The notes beneath the pieces were generated by a model. It searched no databases, had not been told where the DNA came from, and saw nothing but the letters and a program-made list of their open reading frames with translations. From Burkholderiales bacterium Ga0077543 (GTDB lineage Bacteria; Pseudomonadota; Gammaproteobacteria; Burkholderiales; Burkholderiaceae_C), in assembly GCA_001464055.1 (NCBI GenBank), contig LNET01000127.1:1-38735 (forward strand): 38,735 nucleotides of DNA. Reading direction: 5' to 3'. The stretch's first letter is position 1. Every line of letters starts with the position of its first letter. This document shows positions 1 to 8,574 of the stretch, piece after piece. The position numbers and the translations under genes were made by a program.

Positions 1-86
1 ACGCTGCCTTCGCCGTCGAGGCCGCGCGAGGTGGGGGCGGGGCCGCGGCGGATGCCGGCCACAGGGATGGAAGCAACTTCACTCAT
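1..86 (-). CDS. bchL: BchL, protochlorophyllide reductase Fe protein (5' end only)
   Basis: This is the first 28 codons of a leftward gene cut by the window edge. The translation starts MSEVASIPVAG and ends in DGEGS followed by V, which matches the DGEGSVQVH segment that precedes the P-loop in BchL proteins. BchL is the NifH-like ATP-dependent electron donor to the BchNB complex in light-independent protochlorophyllide reduction. Its ATG overlaps the bchH stop codon as ATGA (84-86 over 83-85), so it is probably translated by coupling as the fifth gene of the bchF-N-B-H-L operon. The nucleotide-binding and Fe-S cysteine regions lie outside the window, so the call rests on the N-terminal motif and gene order. 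Confidence 0.85.
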   Translation of the reverse strand, partial: MSEVASIPVAGIRRGPAPTSRGLDGEGS

Positions 87-3000
87 ACAACGACTCCTTC
101 GACAACGCCTTCGAGGCGGTCTTCCAACTCTTCACCGGCCCGGCGCAGGGCTTCGATCGTCTGGGCGTCGGCCGTCCAGTACTTCCGATCGAAGGCTTCG
201 ATCAACCGGTTGGCCACACGGGCCGACGCGGTGGGGTTCAACTTGGCAAGACGCTCGCGCATCTCGGGGTCGAGCATGAAGGTCTCGGTCAGCTGCTGGT
301 AGACCCAGGGCTGAACCTGACCGGTGGTGGCGCTCCAGCCCATCGTGTTGGTCACGTGGACCTCGATCTGGCGCACACCTTCGTAGCCGTGTTCCAGCAT
401 GCCTTCGAACCACTTCGGGTTGAGCATGCGGGTGCGTGTTTCCAGCGCCACCTGTTCCTGCAGCGAGCGCACCGCGCCGTCGCCCATGGTCTGGTCGCCG
501 ATGTAGACCGGCGGCGTGGCGCCACCCCTGGCCCGCTTCACCGCCTGGGTGATGCCGCCCAGCGTGTCGAAGTAGTTGTCGACGGTGGTCACACCCAGCT
601 CGACGCTGTCCAGGTTCTGGTAGGTGAGCTGCACGTCGGCCAGCACGCTTTGCAGCAGTGCGGTCTGCTGCACCGCGCGGCCGGTGCGGCCGTAGGCGAA
701 GCCCTTGCGGCGCGAATAGGTCTCGGCCAGCTCTTCCTCGGCGGCCCAGCGGCCGTTCTCGACGAGGTTGTTGACGTTGGAGCCGTAGGCGCCTTCGGCG
801 TTGCCGTAGACGCGCAGCGCAGCAATCTCCAGCGTGCAGCCGTGTTCGCGCTGGTAGTCCAGCGCATGCTTGCGAATCCAGTTCTGTTCCACCGGCTCGT
901 CGGCGCTGGCGCACAGCCAGGCGGCCTCGGCCAGCAGCTTGATCTGCAGCGGCATCAGGTCGCGGAAGATGCCCGAGAGCGTGATCACGACGTCGATGCG
1001 CGGACGTCCCAGCTCTGCCAGCGGCACCAGCGTGGCGCCAGCGATGCGGCCATAGCTGTCGAAGCGGGGCAGGGCGCCCATCAGCGCCAGCGCCTGGGCG
1101 ATGGGCGCGCCTTCGTTCTTCAGGTTGTCGCTGCCCCACAGCACCATCGCGATCGATTCAGGCAGAGGGTTGCCGTCGGCGCGATAGCGGTCGATCAGGC
1201 GCTGCGCCTGCTGCGCGCCGTCTTTCACCGCGAAGGCGCTGGGAATGCGGAAGGGGTCGAAGCCGTGCAGGTTGCGGCCGGTGGGCAGCACTGCCGGCGT
1301 GCGCAGGATGTCGCCGCCCGGGGCCGGGCGCGTGAAGCGGCCGTCGAGCGCGTGCAGGATGGCATCGACTTCGGTGTCCTGGGCCAGCAACACGCCGTAG
1401 CCAGCCAGTTCGCTGAGCAGTTCCCGGGTGCTGCTGTCGTCGGACAGCTTGCCGGTGCGGATGGCGTGGTCGACACCGTGGCCGTCGACCAGGGCCTGCA
1501 CCACGGCACGGTCCAGCGTGCGGCCGTGGCCAGCGTCGGCCATGGCCAGCAGCATGTCTACCCGCTCGGCGGCGCAGGGTGCGCGGCCGGTGACGTGCAG
1601 GCCGTGCGGAATGAGCGTGTATTCCAGCTCCAGCATCTGCTCGGACAGCTTCAGCACGGCCTGGTCGGCCTGGCCGCCGGAATGGCTGCCGGTGCCGATG
1701 TTCCAGGCGGGTTCGGCCTCGCACAGGTTCAGCGCGGCGGCCTGGGTCTGCAGCAGCGTGGCGACGTCGGCACGTTCGGCGGCCGTGGGTGCCATGCCGC
1801 GCCAGCGTTCGATGCTGCTCTTGAGCTCGATCAAGCCGCGGTACAGGCCGGCCTGGGCCACTGGCGGCGTCAGGTAGCTGATCAGCGTGGCACCCGAGCG
1901 GCGCTTGGCGATGGCGCCTTCGCTGGGGTTGTTGCTGGCGTACAGATACACGTTCGGCAGGTCGCCGATCAGGCGGTCTGGCCAGCAGTTGCCGGACATG
2001 CCGCTTTGCTTGCCGGGCATGAACTCCAGCGCGCCGTGGGTGCCGAAGTGCAGCACCGCGTGGGCCGCGAAGTCCTCGCGCAGGTAGCGGTAGAAGGCCG
2101 AGAAGGCGTGCGTGGGTGTCAGGCCCTTTTCGAACAGCAGGCGCATCGGGTCGCCTTCGTAGCCGAAGGCCGGTTGCACCGCCACCAGCACGTTGCCGAA
2201 CTGCCGGCCCAGCACGAAAATACCCTGGCCGTTGCTGAGTTGCTTGCCCGGCGCCGGGCCCCACTGGGCTTCGATCTCCTGCAACCAGCGCTCGCGCCTG
2301 ACGTGTTCGTCGGCCGGAATCAGCACGTGCACGTTGGCGTCGGCGCCGTACTGGGCGGCGTTGCCGTGCAGCACCGCTTCACGCAGGGCGTCGATGCTGG
2401 CGGGCATCTCCACCGTATAGCCCTGGGCCTTCATGCCAGCCAGGGTGTGGAACATCGATTCGAACACCGACAGGTAGGCGGCGCTGCCGACATTGCCGGC
2501 GTTCGGCGGGAAGTTGAAGATGACCACGGCCACCTTGCGGGCGGCGCGCTGGCTGCGGCGCAGCGCTACCAGCTTGGCCACGCGGGAGGCCAGCATGTGG
2601 GCGCGCTCGGGGCAGCTCTGCATGTCCTGGGCGTTGTCGGTGGCCTGGAAGGTGCAGTTGTGGCTGCAGCCCTGGCAGGTGACACCCGGTGCGCCGGCGC
2701 GGCCACCGAAGACGATGGGGCCGGTGGCGCCGTCGAGTTCGGGGATGGCCACCATGATGGTGCTTTCCACCGGCAGCAGGCCGCGGTCGCTGCCGCCCCA
2801 GACGTCGAGCGTCTGGAACTCCACCGGGTGGGCGGCGACATACGGCACGTCCAGGCTGGCCAGCACGTCTTCGGCTGCCTTGGCGTCGTTGTAGGCCGGG
2901 CCGCCGACCAGGCTGAAGCCGGTCAGCGAGACCACGGCGTCGACCGTGACCTGGCCGTCCTTCATGAAGAAGCGTTCGATGGCCGGGCGCGAATCCAGGC

Positions 3001-3925
3001 CCGAAGCGAACGCTGGCACGACGCGCAGTCCGCGGGCTTCGAGCGCGGCAATGACGCCGTCATAGTGGCCGGCATTGCCGGCCAGCAGATAGCTGCGCAG
3101 CAGTAGGATGCCGACCGTGCCCTGCGCGGCGGCGGCGGGCATCGGCAGACGGCTGGCCTCGTCGCTCAGGCGGTCGGCCAGGCCCGTGCCCATGCGCGGG
3201 TGGTAGATGCCGATTTCCGGGTATTCGGTGGGCGCCGGCACCTTGGCCAGGCCGCGCAGCACACGGCGTTCGCCGTCGCTGCCGCGGTCCACCAGGTGGC
3301 GCACCATGTTGAGCATGTTCTCCTGCGAACCGCCCAGCCAGTACTGCATGGTCATGAAGTAGGCGCGGACGTCCTGGGCCGTGCCCGGGATGAAGCGCAG
3401 CATCTGCGGGATGCGGCGCAGCATCTTCATCTGCGCGGCGCCGCCTGTGGCCGGCTTGGCGTTGCCGTCCTTGTCCTTGGACGAAGGCTTGAGCTTCTTC
3501 AGCAGGGCCATGGCACCGCTGGCGGGCTTGCCCATGTCGAAGTTGCCGATGCGCGTGAGCTTCACCACTTCGGCCGCGCTCATGATGCAGACCAGTGCGT
3601 CGCAGTGTTCGCGGCGCGCCTGCAGCGCGGGCATCAAGGGCAGGAAGTGGTCCTCCAGGAAGAGCATCGTCACCAGGATGACGTCGGCCTGCTCGATGTC
3701 GGCCACGCAGCGTGCCAGCGCGGCTTCGTTGCCTGCGAACTCGCTGGCAGCGTGCAGGCTCAGGCGCAGGCCGGGCAGTTCGTGGGCGAGCAGCGCGCGC
3801 GAATGCTCCATGGCCGTGCTGGCGTGGGTGTCCATCGTCACCAGCACCACGCGGATGGGCGTGTGCGCTGCCACCGGCACTGCGCCGGCCGGCACGCTAG
3901 CGCCCAAAGTGCGCCTTGGCGTCAT
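83..3925 (-). CDS. bchH: BchH, magnesium chelatase H subunit
   Basis: This is the large porphyrin-binding subunit of Mg-chelatase, which with BchI and BchD inserts Mg2+ into protoporphyrin IX, the first committed step to bacteriochlorophyll. The product is about 1280 aa, the usual size. It carries the family signature around GTHGALEFMPGKQSG and the SNNPSEGAIAKRR block, as in the CobN/BchH family. Four cysteines sit at residues 417, 420, 424 and 438 (C-x2-C-x3-C-x13-C). A longer frame starts at 3970, but I chose ATG 3925 because GGAG sits 7 bases upstream of it and the mature-like PIRVVLVTMDTH follows. This start lies 29 bases inside the end of bchB, so translation is coupled. Its end overlaps bchL by ATGA. 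Confidence 0.97.
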   Translation of the reverse strand: MTPRRTLGASVPAGAVPVAAHTPIRVVLVTMDTHASTAMEHSRALLAHELPGLRLSLHAASEFAGNEAALARCVADIEQADVILVTMLFLEDHFLPLMPALQARREHCDALVCIMSAAEVVKLTRIGNFDMGKPASGAMALLKKLKPSSKDKDGNAKPATGGAAQMKMLRRIPQMLRFIPGTAQDVRAYFMTMQYWLGGSQENMLNMVRHLVDRGSDGERRVLRGLAKVPAPTEYPEIGIYHPRMGTGLADRLSDEASRLPMPAAAAQGTVGILLLRSYLLAGNAGHYDGVIAALEARGLRVVPAFASGLDSRPAIERFFMKDGQVTVDAVVSLTGFSLVGGPAYNDAKAAEDVLASLDVPYVAAHPVEFQTLDVWGGSDRGLLPVESTIMVAIPELDGATGPIVFGGRAGAPGVTCQGCSHNCTFQATDNAQDMQSCPERAHMLASRVAKLVALRRSQRAARKVAVVIFNFPPNAGNVGSAAYLSVFESMFHTLAGMKAQGYTVEMPASIDALREAVLHGNAAQYGADANVHVLIPADEHVRRERWLQEIEAQWGPAPGKQLSNGQGIFVLGRQFGNVLVAVQPAFGYEGDPMRLLFEKGLTPTHAFSAFYRYLREDFAAHAVLHFGTHGALEFMPGKQSGMSGNCWPDRLIGDLPNVYLYASNNPSEGAIAKRRSGATLISYLTPPVAQAGLYRGLIELKSSIERWRGMAPTAAERADVATLLQTQAAALNLCEAEPAWNIGTGSHSGGQADQAVLKLSEQMLELEYTLIPHGLHVTGRAPCAAERVDMLLAMADAGHGRTLDRAVVQALVDGHGVDHAIRTGKLSDDSSTRELLSELAGYGVLLAQDTEVDAILHALDGRFTRPAPGGDILRTPAVLPTGRNLHGFDPFRIPSAFAVKDGAQQAQRLIDRYRADGNPLPESIAMVLWGSDNLKNEGAPIAQALALMGALPRFDSYGRIAGATLVPLAELGRPRIDVVITLSGIFRDLMPLQIKLLAEAAWLCASADEPVEQNWIRKHALDYQREHGCTLEIAALRVYGNAEGAYGSNVNNLVENGRWAAEEELAETYSRRKGFAYGRTGRAVQQTALLQSVLADVQLTYQNLDSVELGVTTVDNYFDTLGGITQAVKRARGGATPPVYIGDQTMGDGAVRSLQEQVALETRTRMLNPKWFEGMLEHGYEGVRQIEVHVTNTMGWSATTGQVQPWVYQQLTETFMLDPEMRERLAKLNPTASARVANRLIEAFDRKYWTADAQTIEALRRAGEELEDRLEGVVEGVVV

Positions 3926-5507
3926 AGAGCGTCTCCACGGTGATGTGTGCCAGGCCGCGTTCGGCCGCAAAGCGTTCGGTGTTGCGGCGTGCCTTGCCGC
4001 GGACGAAAAACGGGATCTTCTGAAGTTCCTTGGTGGCCTCGGCGGCCCAGGCGGCTGCGCCCACGGCCACGGCGGCCGGGGCTGCTTCAGCAGCAGGCGA
4101 AGCGGAGGCTGTGGCGGGGATTGCGACCGCGATCTCGGCCTTGGCAGCCTGCGGGCCGCCGCTGCGACCCAGGTGCGAGGCGGCGGCGCCGTCGTGGAAC
4201 TCGAAATCGCCGCGGAACATGGTCAGCAGGTGTTCTTCCAGGCCCATCATCAGCGGGTGCACCCAGGTGTCGAAAAGCACGTTGGCACCTTCGAAGCCCA
4301 TCTGCGGTGAATAGCGCGCGGGGAAATCCTGCACATGCACGGGGGCCGAGATCACCGCGCAGGGCACGCCCAGTCGCTTGGCGATATGTCGCTCCATCTG
4401 CGTGCCCAGCACCAGTTCCACCTGCAATTCGGCCACCTTGGCTTCGACTTCCAGGTAGTCGTCGGTGATCAGGGCTTCGACACCGTAGAGCTTGGCGGCT
4501 TCGCGCACGTCGCGCGCAAACTCGCGGCTGTAGGTGCCCAGGCCGACGACGGTGAAGCCAAACTCCTGGTGCGCCACGCGCGCCGCGGCGATGGCGTGGG
4601 TGGCGTCGCCGAACACGAACACGCGCTTGCCGGTGAGGTAGGTGGAATCGACCGAGCGCGAATACCAGGTTGAATTCGACAGCGCATCGGGCAAAGGCGC
4701 TTCGGCGTCCAGACCGGCCAGCCCGCGTACTTCGCGGATGAACTCGGTGGTGGCGCCCACGCCGATGGGCACGACACGCGTGAAGGGCTGCGCGAACATG
4801 CGCTGCAGCCAGCTCGCGGCCTGCGAGGCCACCTCGGGGTAGAGCACGACGTTGAAGTCGGCCTCGCCCAGGTGCCGCAGCTCGTCGACCGTGGCACCCA
4901 GCGGTGCGACCACACGCACCTCGATGCCCAGTTGTTCGAGCAGGCCGACGATTTCGCGCACGTCGTCCCGGTGGCGGAAGCCCAGGGCGGTGGGGCCCAG
5001 GATGTTGCAACTGGGGGCGGTGCCGTCAGGGCGTGCGGGGCGCTGCGTGCCCGGTGCCGGCGCGTTGGGGCCGGCCAGCGCGCGCACCAGCTGGTAGAAG
5101 GTTTCCGAGGCGCCGTAGTTTTCCTTGCGCTGATACGAAGGCAGCTCCAGCGGCACCACCGGCACCGGCAGCTGCAGCGCGCGCGCCAGGCCGCCCGGGT
5201 CGTCCTGGATCAGCTCGGCGGTGCACGACGAGCCCACCAGCATCGCGGCGGGCTTGAAGCGTTCGTAGGCTTCAGCGGCAGCGGTCTGGAACAATTGCGC
5301 GGTGTCGCTGCCCAGGTCACGGGCCTGGAAGGTGGTGTAGGTGACGGGCGGACGCTTCTTCAGCCGCTCGATCATCGTGAACAGCAGGTCGGCGTAAGTG
5401 TCGCCCTGGGGCGCGTGCAGCACGTAGTGCACGTCCTGCATGGCGGTGGCGATGCGCATCGCGCCGACGTGCGGCGGGCCTTCGTAGGTCCAGAGTGTCA
5501 ACTGCAT
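3897..5507 (-). CDS. bchB: BchB, light-independent protochlorophyllide reductase subunit B
   Basis: BchB is the NifK-like catalytic subunit that, with BchN, reduces the D ring of protochlorophyllide in the dark. The product is 536 aa. It starts with MQLTLWTYEGPPHVGAMR and has Asp36 (in QGDTYADLL), the residue known in Rhodobacter capsulatus to complete coordination of the NB 4Fe-4S cluster, plus Cys95 (GSSCTAEL). An Ala-rich linker (roughly residues 430-480) separates the catalytic body from the small C-terminal domain (KIPFFVRGKARRNTE). A clear AGGA lies 7 bases before the ATG and overlaps the bchN stop codon. The 3' end overlaps bchH by 29 bases. It is the third gene of the operon. Confidence 0.97.
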   Translation of the reverse strand: MQLTLWTYEGPPHVGAMRIATAMQDVHYVLHAPQGDTYADLLFTMIERLKKRPPVTYTTFQARDLGSDTAQLFQTAAAEAYERFKPAAMLVGSSCTAELIQDDPGGLARALQLPVPVVPLELPSYQRKENYGASETFYQLVRALAGPNAPAPGTQRPARPDGTAPSCNILGPTALGFRHRDDVREIVGLLEQLGIEVRVVAPLGATVDELRHLGEADFNVVLYPEVASQAASWLQRMFAQPFTRVVPIGVGATTEFIREVRGLAGLDAEAPLPDALSNSTWYSRSVDSTYLTGKRVFVFGDATHAIAAARVAHQEFGFTVVGLGTYSREFARDVREAAKLYGVEALITDDYLEVEAKVAELQVELVLGTQMERHIAKRLGVPCAVISAPVHVQDFPARYSPQMGFEGANVLFDTWVHPLMMGLEEHLLTMFRGDFEFHDGAAASHLGRSGGPQAAKAEIAVAIPATASASPAAEAAPAAVAVGAAAWAAEATKELQKIPFFVRGKARRNTERFAAERGLAHITVETLYDAKAHFGR

Positions 5508-5517
5508 TCTCGGGTCC

Positions 5518-6807
5518 TCAGGCTGCGAGCTTGGTGCGGCGCGTCAGCGGGCGGGTGAAAAGTTCGGCCAGGTCAGCGGCCTGGTCGTAGCCCTGGATTG
5601 GCGTGAACACCAGTTCGATGGCCCACTTAGTCGTGAAGCCTTCGTTTTCCAGCGGGTTGGCCAGGCCCAGTCCGCAGACCACCAAGTCGGGCTGTGCGGC
5701 GCGGCAGCGGTCGAGCTGGCGTTCGACGTCCTGGCCTTCGGACAGCACGGTATCGGCCGGCAACAGCGCCATCTCGGCGGCCAGGTGCTGGCGGTGCAGA
5801 TAGGGGCTGCCGACTTCGGCCAGGCCCATGCCGAGTTCACGCGAGAGGAAGCGCGCCAGCGGCACTTCCAGCTGTGAATCGGGGAAGAAGAAGATGCGCT
5901 TGCCCTGCAGCGCGGCGCGGTGGCGGGCCAGTGCGCCCTGCGCCCGCTCGCGCTTGGGAGCAATGACCTGCTCGAAGCGCGCCGGCGACACGCCGAACGC
6001 GGTGGCCGCAGCCTGCAGCCAGCCCGTGGTGCCTTCCACGCCCAGCGGGAACGGGGCCGACAGACGCTGTGCGCCGCGGGCTTCCAGCACGCGTGCGGTG
6101 TCGGCCAGGAAGGGCTGGGCCAGCAGGAACTGCGTGTTCGGGCCGATGGCCGGCAACTCGGCCGCGTGGCGCGGCGGGAAGAAGTGCACCGGGCCGATGT
6201 CCAGCGCGTCGAACAGGCGCTTGAACTGGTCTTCGACCACGTCGGCCAGCGCGCCCACCACCATCAGCGCCGGGGCCTGGCTTTCGGCCATCTCGGGCAC
6301 CAGGCTGGCCAGGCAGGCGTCTTCGCCCTGGGTGAAGGTGGTCTCGATGCCGCTGCCCGAGTAGTTCAGGATGCGCACGCTGTTCGCGTAGTTCTTGCTC
6401 AGGCGTTGCGCCGCGCGCGACAGGTCGAGCTTGATGACTTCCGAAGGGCAGGAACCCACCAGGAACAGCAGCTTGATGTCGGGCCGGCGCTCCAGCAGCC
6501 GGGTGACGACGCGGTCGAGTTCGGCGTTCGCGTCGGCCAGGCCGGCCAGGTCGCGTTCGTCGATGATGGCGGTGGCGAATCGTGGCTCGGCGAAGATCAT
6601 CACGCCAGCCGCCGACTGCAGCAGGTGGGCGCAGGTGCGAGAACCGACGACGAGGAAAAACGCGTCCTGGATCTTGCGGTGCAGCCAGATGATGCCGGTC
6701 AGGCCGCAGAAGACCTCGCGCTGACCACGTTCCTTCAGCACGGGGGCGTCGGCGCAGCCCAGGGCCGGGGAAGCCGCCAGCGGCTTGATGTCGATGACGG
6801 CGTTCAT
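5518..6807 (-). CDS. bchN: BchN, light-independent protochlorophyllide reductase subunit N
   Basis: BchN is the NifD-like partner of BchB in dark-operative protochlorophyllide reductase. The product is 429 aa from ATG 6807. The frame stays open further upstream, but GGAG lies 7 bases before this ATG and the ATG overlaps the bchF stop as ATGA. Cys34, Cys59 and Cys120 (in VFCGLTG, SRTCAHLL and VGSCPSEVI) are offset by exactly eight from the three cluster-ligand cysteines of Rhodobacter capsulatus BchN (26, 51, 112). This supports an intact 4Fe-4S site shared with Asp36 of BchB. The C-terminal half contains the expected substrate-cavity region (ENEGFTTKWAIE). Confidence 0.97.
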   Translation of the reverse strand: MNAVIDIKPLAASPALGCADAPVLKERGQREVFCGLTGIIWLHRKIQDAFFLVVGSRTCAHLLQSAAGVMIFAEPRFATAIIDERDLAGLADANAELDRVVTRLLERRPDIKLLFLVGSCPSEVIKLDLSRAAQRLSKNYANSVRILNYSGSGIETTFTQGEDACLASLVPEMAESQAPALMVVGALADVVEDQFKRLFDALDIGPVHFFPPRHAAELPAIGPNTQFLLAQPFLADTARVLEARGAQRLSAPFPLGVEGTTGWLQAAATAFGVSPARFEQVIAPKRERAQGALARHRAALQGKRIFFFPDSQLEVPLARFLSRELGMGLAEVGSPYLHRQHLAAEMALLPADTVLSEGQDVERQLDRCRAAQPDLVVCGLGLANPLENEGFTTKWAIELVFTPIQGYDQAADLAELFTRPLTRRTKLAA

Positions 6808-7307
6808 ACAGCAACTCCAGCGGTGCCCGCGCCACTGCGCGCGGCCTGCAGACGGGCCATGCGCAGCTTCCAGATGAACTGCCCGGCATTGACGAGATAG
6901 GTGGCGTAGGCGGCCAGGGCCAGCAGCATTTGCTGCCGCGGCGTGAGCCAGCCGGTGAACACCGCCACCAGGTAGGCGGTGTGCAGGGCCAGCACCAGCA
7001 TGCTGAACACGTCTTCCCAGTAGAAGGCGGGGGCAAAGAGCCAGACGCCGAAGACGTCCTTCTCCCAGATGCAGCCGGTGACCATGATGGTGTAGAGCGT
7101 GAGCGTCTTCACCACCACCGAGATCGTGGCTGCCTGGTGGCCTTCGCCGGTGGCCAGGAATCGCAGCACCAGGGCCAGGCTGACCAGAAAGACCAGGAAT
7201 TGAATCGGGGCCAACAGGCCCTGCACCAAAGTCCACTTGGAAGCGTCGCGGCGGACGCGCTCTTCTGGCGTGTACAGGCCTTGGGCAGGAAGCTGGGGTC
7301 TGGGCAT
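6804..7307 (-). CDS. bchF: BchF, 3-vinyl bacteriochlorophyllide hydratase
   Basis: BchF hydrates the C3 vinyl group of (bacterio)chlorophyllide on the way to the acetyl group of bacteriochlorophyll a. The product is 167 aa, the usual size, with the family block LYTPEERVRRDASKWTLVQG near the start, several hydrophobic helices (membrane protein) and FAPAFYWEDVFSM in the middle. It is the first gene of the leftward bchF-N-B-H-L operon and ends in an ATGA overlap with bchN. No Shine-Dalgarno sequence precedes the ATG. The predicted promoter places the transcript start on the A of this ATG (see the promoter entry). No alternative ATG or GTG that keeps the conserved N terminus is visible. Confidence 0.95.
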   Translation of the reverse strand: MPRPQLPAQGLYTPEERVRRDASKWTLVQGLLAPIQFLVFLVSLALVLRFLATGEGHQAATISVVVKTLTLYTIMVTGCIWEKDVFGVWLFAPAFYWEDVFSMLVLALHTAYLVAVFTGWLTPRQQMLLALAAYATYLVNAGQFIWKLRMARLQAARSGAGTAGVAV

Positions 7308-7313
7308 GCTGCG

Positions 7314-7342
7314 AATCTAGGCGGCCCTGACAGGGATGTCAA
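7314..7342 (-). promoter_or_regulatory. Predicted sigma70-type promoter of bchF
   Basis: On the minus strand a perfect -35 hexamer TTGACA (7342-7337) is followed by a 17-base spacer and a -10-like TAGATT (7319-7314, 4 of 6 consensus). The A of the bchF ATG is the seventh base after the -10, which is the normal transcript start distance. The -35 is one arm of the PpsR-type palindrome at 7337-7354, so repressor binding would block polymerase directly. Confidence 0.6.
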
Positions 7343-7370
7343 CCCGGGTTGACGTCAGCCCCGGTTGACA
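7337..7370. promoter_or_regulatory. Two overlapping PpsR/CrtJ-type operators between bchF and ppaA
   Basis: The PpsR/CrtJ consensus is TGT-N12-ACA. Two imperfect copies are visible. The first, 7337-7354, is TGT-N12-ACG with arms TGTCAA and TTGACG around CCCGGG. The second, 7353-7370, is CGT-N12-ACA. They overlap by two bases, with starts 16 bases apart. ppsR itself is encoded 1.2 kb away. Repression of bchF, and possibly of ppaA, under oxygen is the expected role. The sites are seen; the regulation is inferred from the family. Confidence 0.75.
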
Positions 7371-7377
7371 CTAACCT
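7349..7377 (+). promoter_or_regulatory. Possible weak rightward promoter toward ppaA
   Basis: The other arm of the same palindrome reads TTGACG (7349-7354) on the plus strand, followed by a 17-base spacer and TAACCT (7372-7377, 3 of 6 matches to the -10 consensus). If used, it gives a leader of about 200 bases before ppaA. The rest of the spacer to 7589 shows only an imperfect direct repeat (AACGCGCGTC, then AACGCGCTGT at 7471-7490). No coding signal is seen there. Confidence 0.3.
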
Positions 7378-7589
7378 GCGCTCACTGTGGGTTTACGATG
7401 CTTGACGCTCAATGGGCATACACATGAAAGTCGGGTTGCACCAGTGAAGGCCGTGACGCAATACCGCGGCAACGCGCGTCAACGCGCTGTCATTACACTG
7501 GCGAGCCTGACTTTCAGCAGTAACCGCAGTAAGGCGCGCGTGCTACCCCCGGGTCCCGTCCCGAGTGGCAGCGCTCCGGAGGACGCAAG

Positions 7590-8480
7590 ATGGATCGACT
7601 AAACCAGGCGTCTCTCATCGACGAACGCGCGAGTGGTCATTGCGACCCCAGCGCCATCGAAGCCCAGGCCATCGTCAGCGCGGCCCAGAGTGCGCCGTCT
7701 CCCCAGGAGAGGCTTGCGCGCATCGTGAGGACCATCGAACAGGACATCATCCCGCGCCTGGTGCGGGCCCACCGCGAGCCCGTGGCAGTGCCCGCCGCCG
7801 TGCCGGAACTGCGCATCACCGACCAGGACCTGCAGCAGTTCCTGCCGCTGATCCTGGCCCCCGACGACGCCGGCTGGCAGGGCATGCTTGAACGCCTGCT
7901 GACGCGGGGCATCGGCGTCGACGAGATTTATCTGGGCCTGTTGACCCCGGCGGCGCGCGAACTGGGCCGCATGTGGGAGAGCGACCTGTGTGCCTTCACC
8001 GACGTCACCGTGGCCTTGGGGCGCATGCAGCGGATCATGCGCACGCTGAGTCCGGCTTTCGGCCGTGAAGTGGATCACCCGGCCGACGGCCGCCGGGTGT
8101 TGCTGCTGCCGGCACCGGGCGAGCAGCACACGTTCGGCCTGTCGATCGTGGCAGAGTTCTTCCGTCGCGCCGGCTGGGAGGTGGTGGGTGATACCGAAGT
8201 CCGGGCCGCCGACCCCGCTGCGCTTGTACGACGCGAGTGGTTCGACGTGATCGGCATTTCGGCTGGGATCGAATCGCGTCTGGATTGGTTAAAGTCAGGC
8301 ATTGCTGCGGTGCGCAATCCGTCCCGCAACAGGGCAATTGGCGTGATGGTGGGAGGCCCGGTTTTCGTGGCCCACCCGGAACGCGCCTTGGAAGTGGGTG
8401 CTGATGGCACGGCTGTCGATGGCCGCCAGGCACCAGTGATGGCAGAACAGTTGCTGGAGCAGCGCTTGCGGCGCTTGTGA
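7590..8480 (+). CDS. ppaA: PpaA/AerR-type cobalamin-binding regulator of photosynthesis genes
   Basis: The 296-aa product matches the PpaA/AerR family: a helical B12-binding-type cap region (about residues 75-150, with GIGVDEIYLGLLTPAARELGRMWE) followed by a Rossmann-like cobalamin-binding domain. His180 in PGEQHTFGLS is in the position of the histidine known to coordinate cobalamin in AerR. In Rhodobacter these proteins act as light- and B12-dependent antirepressors of CrtJ/PpsR. A good GGAGG lies 7 bases before the ATG. It is followed 94 bases later by ppsR on the same strand, the usual pairing of antirepressor and repressor. The choice between the names ppaA and aerR cannot be settled from the sequence. 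Confidence 0.9.
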   Translation: MDRLNQASLIDERASGHCDPSAIEAQAIVSAAQSAPSPQERLARIVRTIEQDIIPRLVRAHREPVAVPAAVPELRITDQDLQQFLPLILAPDDAGWQGMLERLLTRGIGVDEIYLGLLTPAARELGRMWESDLCAFTDVTVALGRMQRIMRTLSPAFGREVDHPADGRRVLLLPAPGEQHTFGLSIVAEFFRRAGWEVVGDTEVRAADPAALVRREWFDVIGISAGIESRLDWLKSGIAAVRNPSRNRAIGVMVGGPVFVAHPERALEVGADGTAVDGRQAPVMAEQLLEQRLRRL

Positions 8481-8574
8481 GGTGGTACGCGTCAGGGTTC
8501 TTTTGCCTACTTGGGTTGTAGATACATCGATGCAGTCCCCTTCAATGCAGTCTTGAGCGAAAGGCGGGTCTCCG

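Noticed and set aside
356..3106. A 916-codon open frame antisense to bchH, and many similar long antisense frames
   Set aside because: High GC makes stop codons rare on the opposite strand; these frames lack domain signatures and overlap well-supported genes.
7365..7399. TTGACA at 7365 with TACGAT at 7394 as a rightward promoter
   Set aside because: The spacer is 23 bases, too long for a sigma70 promoter; TTGACG with TAACCT fits better.
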